From positions 1-9,583 of the forward strand of contig JAYWBR010000458.1 in the NCBI GenBank assembly GCA_043781315.1: 9,583 nt of DNA, in the 5' to 3' direction. The position numbers were made by a program, and so were the translations under genes. Of the stretch, positions 8,301 to 9,583 are shown piece by piece. The first letter of the stretch is position 1. Each line of letters starts with the position of its first letter. The DNA is from CAIQOK01 sp043781315. GTDB lineage: Bacteria > Verrucomicrobiota > Verrucomicrobiia > Limisphaerales > CAIQOK01. The notes beneath the pieces are model-generated. The model did no database searches and was not told the origin of the DNA. It saw only the letters and a list, made by a program, of their open reading frames with translations.

Positions 8301-9583
8301 GCAAATGTTGTTGTTCGGATCAACGCTCGGAGTGATGCCGGTGTAGGTCGCGTTCGTCACGCCGTCGGCGTAGAGCGTTTCGACACCGTTCGTCCAGAGC
8401 GTCCAGACGAGATAATGCCACTGCCCAATCGCGGGCTGCGTGCCCCAGCCGTGATCGTTGCACCAGATGGCCAGCGCGCCCCATGACGTGCTCGAGCCGT
8501 AGGCGCACGAAATTTGCCCGCCGCAATTGCCGCGCGTGCCCCACGAAACCACCGGGCTGTCGTTGATGGTCGTCGGCTCATACACCCACGCCTCAACGGA
8601 AAATCCGGTGAAGCTCGTCGAAGTCAAATTGGCCGGCGCATACTGCGCGCTGCCGTTGAGCGAAGTGTTGTGAACCAACATAGAATTGCCGTCAAACAAA
8701 ACGCCGCGCGTGCCGCCACCAACCGCGATGACTTGCGGACCGACACCGGTGTTCGTGTAAGATTGGAAAACGCCGCCCGCAGAACCGTTGTTCGTGATGT
8801 AGGCCAGCGAGCCGGTTGGCAACGCGGTTGCGTCGAGGTTCACCACCACATTGCCGGCGAGCGTCAACGCGTTCGTGATGCCCCACTTCGTCATCAATCC
8901 AGATTCCTGCGCGGCGCGGTCGGTGTCGGAAAGTGCGGAGGAATAAATTTTCACCTCGCCGAGATCGCCAGTCAAAAAATTATTTCCCGTCTGCTGCGCG
9001 CCCAACGCCAGCTTGGCGGGGGCCGTCAACGAATTCAAATTGCCGATGAAGGAACCCGCCAGCGCGCCGTCCATATAAAGCTCCACTTTGCCCGTAGTGA
9101 TGGCGCGTTTCCATGACATCAAGTGCGGCTTGCCGTCGTTGTAATTTGCGAGCGAATTGATGGACGTGTCGGGATTGCCGATGCCTGCGCTCACCTGGCC
9201 GTTGGCAAAGAGACAGGTGCCAAAATCATTCGCGGTGCCGGCCACCTCGCCGTTCACCAATCCCGCGCCCTGCCAAAATAAAGTTCCAGAGTTCAATCCC
9301 TGCGTGCTGCGGAAGACACAGAACATCGTGAAGTTGTCCTGTATCGGCCGATTGAACGTGAGGTTCTGGCTGCTCGCAGAATTGAAATGCACGACGGGCA
9401 AACCATTCACCGCCGCCGTGCTGTAAGTGGGACGCTGCCCGGCGGTCGCCTGCGCAGCGGTGAATCCATTGCCGCTCGAATCCGTCCAGCTCGCCACCGC
9501 CGCGCCGTTGCCGAGACCGGTGATGGCGTCGGCCTTGAACCAGGTGACCACAACTGGCGCCAGTGGAGTCGCGTTCACCTGCG
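5394..9583 (-). CDS. Giant secreted LamG-like / PATR / InlB-repeat surface protein (5' end off window)
   Basis: The frame is open to the right edge. A GTG at 9578 would give 1,394 residues, but no signal peptide follows it and the protein begins inside a domain, so the true start lies outside; numbering here is from that GTG. Three concanavalin/LamG-like jelly rolls occupy about 8-235 (SWTDSSGNGF, DGKPHLMSWKR, GDLGEVKIYSSAL), 240-475 (FSVEAWVYEP, GQWHYLVWTLW, GRVRVMDGIL) and 488-730 (LTVEAWLTP, MHLAMTWDD, GSVAEFRIFNRLLSPAE). About 731-900 is an autotransporter-type beta-helix segment (KWNGNLTTNW, LGAGTLTLNNSNAYTGST, GGTISPG). Two InlB-type repeats span 986-1050 and 1057-1121. About 1125-1315 is another beta-sandwich (PSPWTT, RAGVMMRENF, DGATWLQVASVSIG). 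The last 57 residues hold WQLEESIDLINWTPL and end RFLRLHSIQ, a common tail on verrucomicrobial exported proteins. There is no PEP-CTERM, LPXTG or beta-barrel. No catalytic motif is visible; glycan binding or adhesion is inferred, export very likely. Confidence 0.9.
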   Translation of the reverse strand, partial: QVNATPLAPVVVTWFKADAITGLGNGAAVASWTDSSGNGFTAAQATAGQRPTYSTAAVNGLPVVHFNSASSQNLTFNRPIQDNFTMFCVFRSTQGLNSGTLFWQGAGLVNGEVAGTANDFGTCLFANGQVSAGIGNPDTSINSLANYNDGKPHLMSWKRAITTGKVELYMDGALAGSFIGNLNSLTAPAKLALGAQQTGNNFLTGDLGEVKIYSSALSDTDRAAQESGLMTKWGITNALTLAGNVVVNLDATALPTGSLAYITNNGSAGGVFQSYTNTGVGPQVIAVGGGTRGVLFDGNSMLVHNTSLNGSAQYAPANLTSTSFTGFSVEAWVYEPTTINDSPVVSWGTRGNCGGQISCAYGSSTSWGALAIWCNDHGWGTQPAIGQWHYLVWTLWTNGVETLYADGVTNATYTGITPSVDPNNNICIAFSHGNTAGSLAGGVNGGCEIVGRVRVMDGILTSQQVANNFATEKGAFTNGTPAFLTTAPLHRWSFTNAVNANATGLVVTDIGSANGTTNQINGLIRNNGGTAAFTGSQLTLSGGSSATAPYVDFTNALISVLSTNRSGSGQLTVEAWLTPQAAGNWARVFECGSTTSGKITAPGGTFTGVNYAGLVATPSGSQNQSGVAFGTGNYSFSSTVTGTAMHLAMTWDDVTNTGSVKLYENGVQVAAMTGAPRMTSISDLNNWLGRSSFSSDANLQGSVAEFRIFNRLLSPAELMNDYQLGPAFAGNVIKWNGNLTTNWEVNTTSNWLAGNIPVRFQNSVAVQFDDTLAGTTNVAIAAAVSPSAVVVSNAAFNYIFSGSNGITGSATLTKLGAGTLTLNNSNAYTGSTFVNAGSLFVNGSLAAGSFVSVASGATLGGNGVINGAVTINSGGTISPGTGIGILKFTVAPFLNGRTLMEINRGAATNADKIIRAGGNLNYAGTLVVTNLGATLQSGDTFDLFDATSFSGSFSSLTLPALSTGLIWNTNDLPVNGTLYVTNIFFNLTYTADANGSISGSATQSVIYAGSGSAVTAVPNTGYAFTNWSDGSTANPRTDANITNNLTVTANFVPLIYTLSYNAGTNGSLTGTTPQSVTYGNSGSAVTAVPNAGFAFTNWSDGLTANPRTDSNVSSNLTVTANFISIFTGALPSPWTTNAIGNLTAATSATYSNGVFTIASAGTNISSNNDNFWFVNQPFTNDATLVARVVSQSGTNVSARAGVMMRENFSSGSRSVFVGLTPAGEAQWIRRTTNGGNSSITTIAGKPAPYWVRLTRSTNVFTGYVSGDGATWLQVASVSIGVNSNYTLGLAVCSGSGSALNTTIFDNVTVTNSTSFGSILTTTPSTPAIIGTLNLSADAISFTVTGETNSVWQLEESIDLINWTPLQSVGFAGGILQQQEADDARPQRFLRLHSIQ
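6216..6410 (-). repeat. InlB-type repeat unit 2 within the LamG protein (65 codons)
   Basis: This second copy runs from LSYNAGTNGS to LTVTANF with core SGSAVTAVPNAGFAFTNWSD. The central and C-terminal parts (SGSAVTAVPN, AFTNWSDG, TANPRTD, NLTVTANF) are unchanged from unit 1, while the first 25 residues hold most differences. This fits a tandem duplication that has since diverged. Confidence 0.85.
6429..6623 (-). repeat. InlB-type repeat unit 1 within the LamG protein (65 codons)
   Basis: This unit runs from LTYTADANGS to LTVTANF and contains SGSAVTAVPNTGYAFTNWSD, the G-Y-x-F-x-x-W-S-D-G core of the divergent InlB B-repeat family of small beta folds on bacterial surface proteins. It is the same length as unit 2, with 46 of 65 residues identical by my count, and a six-residue linker (VPLIYT) separates them. 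Likely a spacer or stalk element. Confidence 0.85.

Noticed and set aside
9576..9578. GTG as the true start codon of the LamG protein
   Set aside because: The codon before it is also open to the window edge, no signal peptide follows, and the protein begins at a domain boundary. It is more likely an internal valine codon.

Overview
The window looks like part of the chromosome of a heterotrophic, polysaccharide-degrading bacterium, most probably a verrucomicrobium of the Pedosphaera/Limisphaerales type. This is inferred from protein style only: a giant secreted protein combining LamG-like jelly rolls, passenger-type beta repeats and InlB-type repeats; a C-terminal element of the form W-x-x-E-x-S-x-D-L-x-x-W-T-P-L followed by a terminal R-F-L-R-L; and a GC-moderate, Ala/Gly/Asn-rich codon style. 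No rRNA or other phylogenetic marker is present.

Every gene I can support lies on the minus strand, so the window reads right to left as one tightly packed transcription unit open at both ends. In order of transcription: (i) a secreted multidomain LamG/PATR/InlB-repeat protein, 9583-5394, whose N-terminus is outside the window; (ii) a 50-codon ORF, 5372-5220; (iii) a secreted GH76 endo-alpha-1,6-mannanase-like enzyme with a C-terminal beta-sandwich module, 5216-3708; (iv) a PLP-dependent class V aminotransferase of the isopenicillin-N-epimerase-like group, 3697-2474; (v) a secreted fusion of a basic-secretory-protein-type (BSP) metallopeptidase domain with a GH92 alpha-mannosidase, 2477 to the left edge, whose C-terminus is missing. 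The gaps are 21, 3 and 10 nt, then a 4-nt ATGA overlap.

GH76 plus GH92 is the classic enzyme pair for alpha-mannan such as yeast or fungal cell-wall mannan: GH76 cuts the alpha-1,6 backbone and GH92 removes alpha-mannosyl side chains. A zinc-peptidase domain fused to the GH92 suggests attack on mannoprotein, removing sugar and peptide together. The LamG protein is a plausible adhesion or glycan-binding partner. The cytosolic-looking aminotransferase is the odd member.

The most unusual points are the BSP-GH92 fusion and the 50-codon ORF. The first 20 residues of that ORF align without gaps to the start of the aminotransferase two genes downstream, including an identical CDPRVWLL, while its end (SFFRLAFP) resembles the tail of a secreted protein. 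No RNA gene, mobile element, CRISPR array, promoter or convincing terminator was seen, and no stretch over 300 bases lacks a gene.
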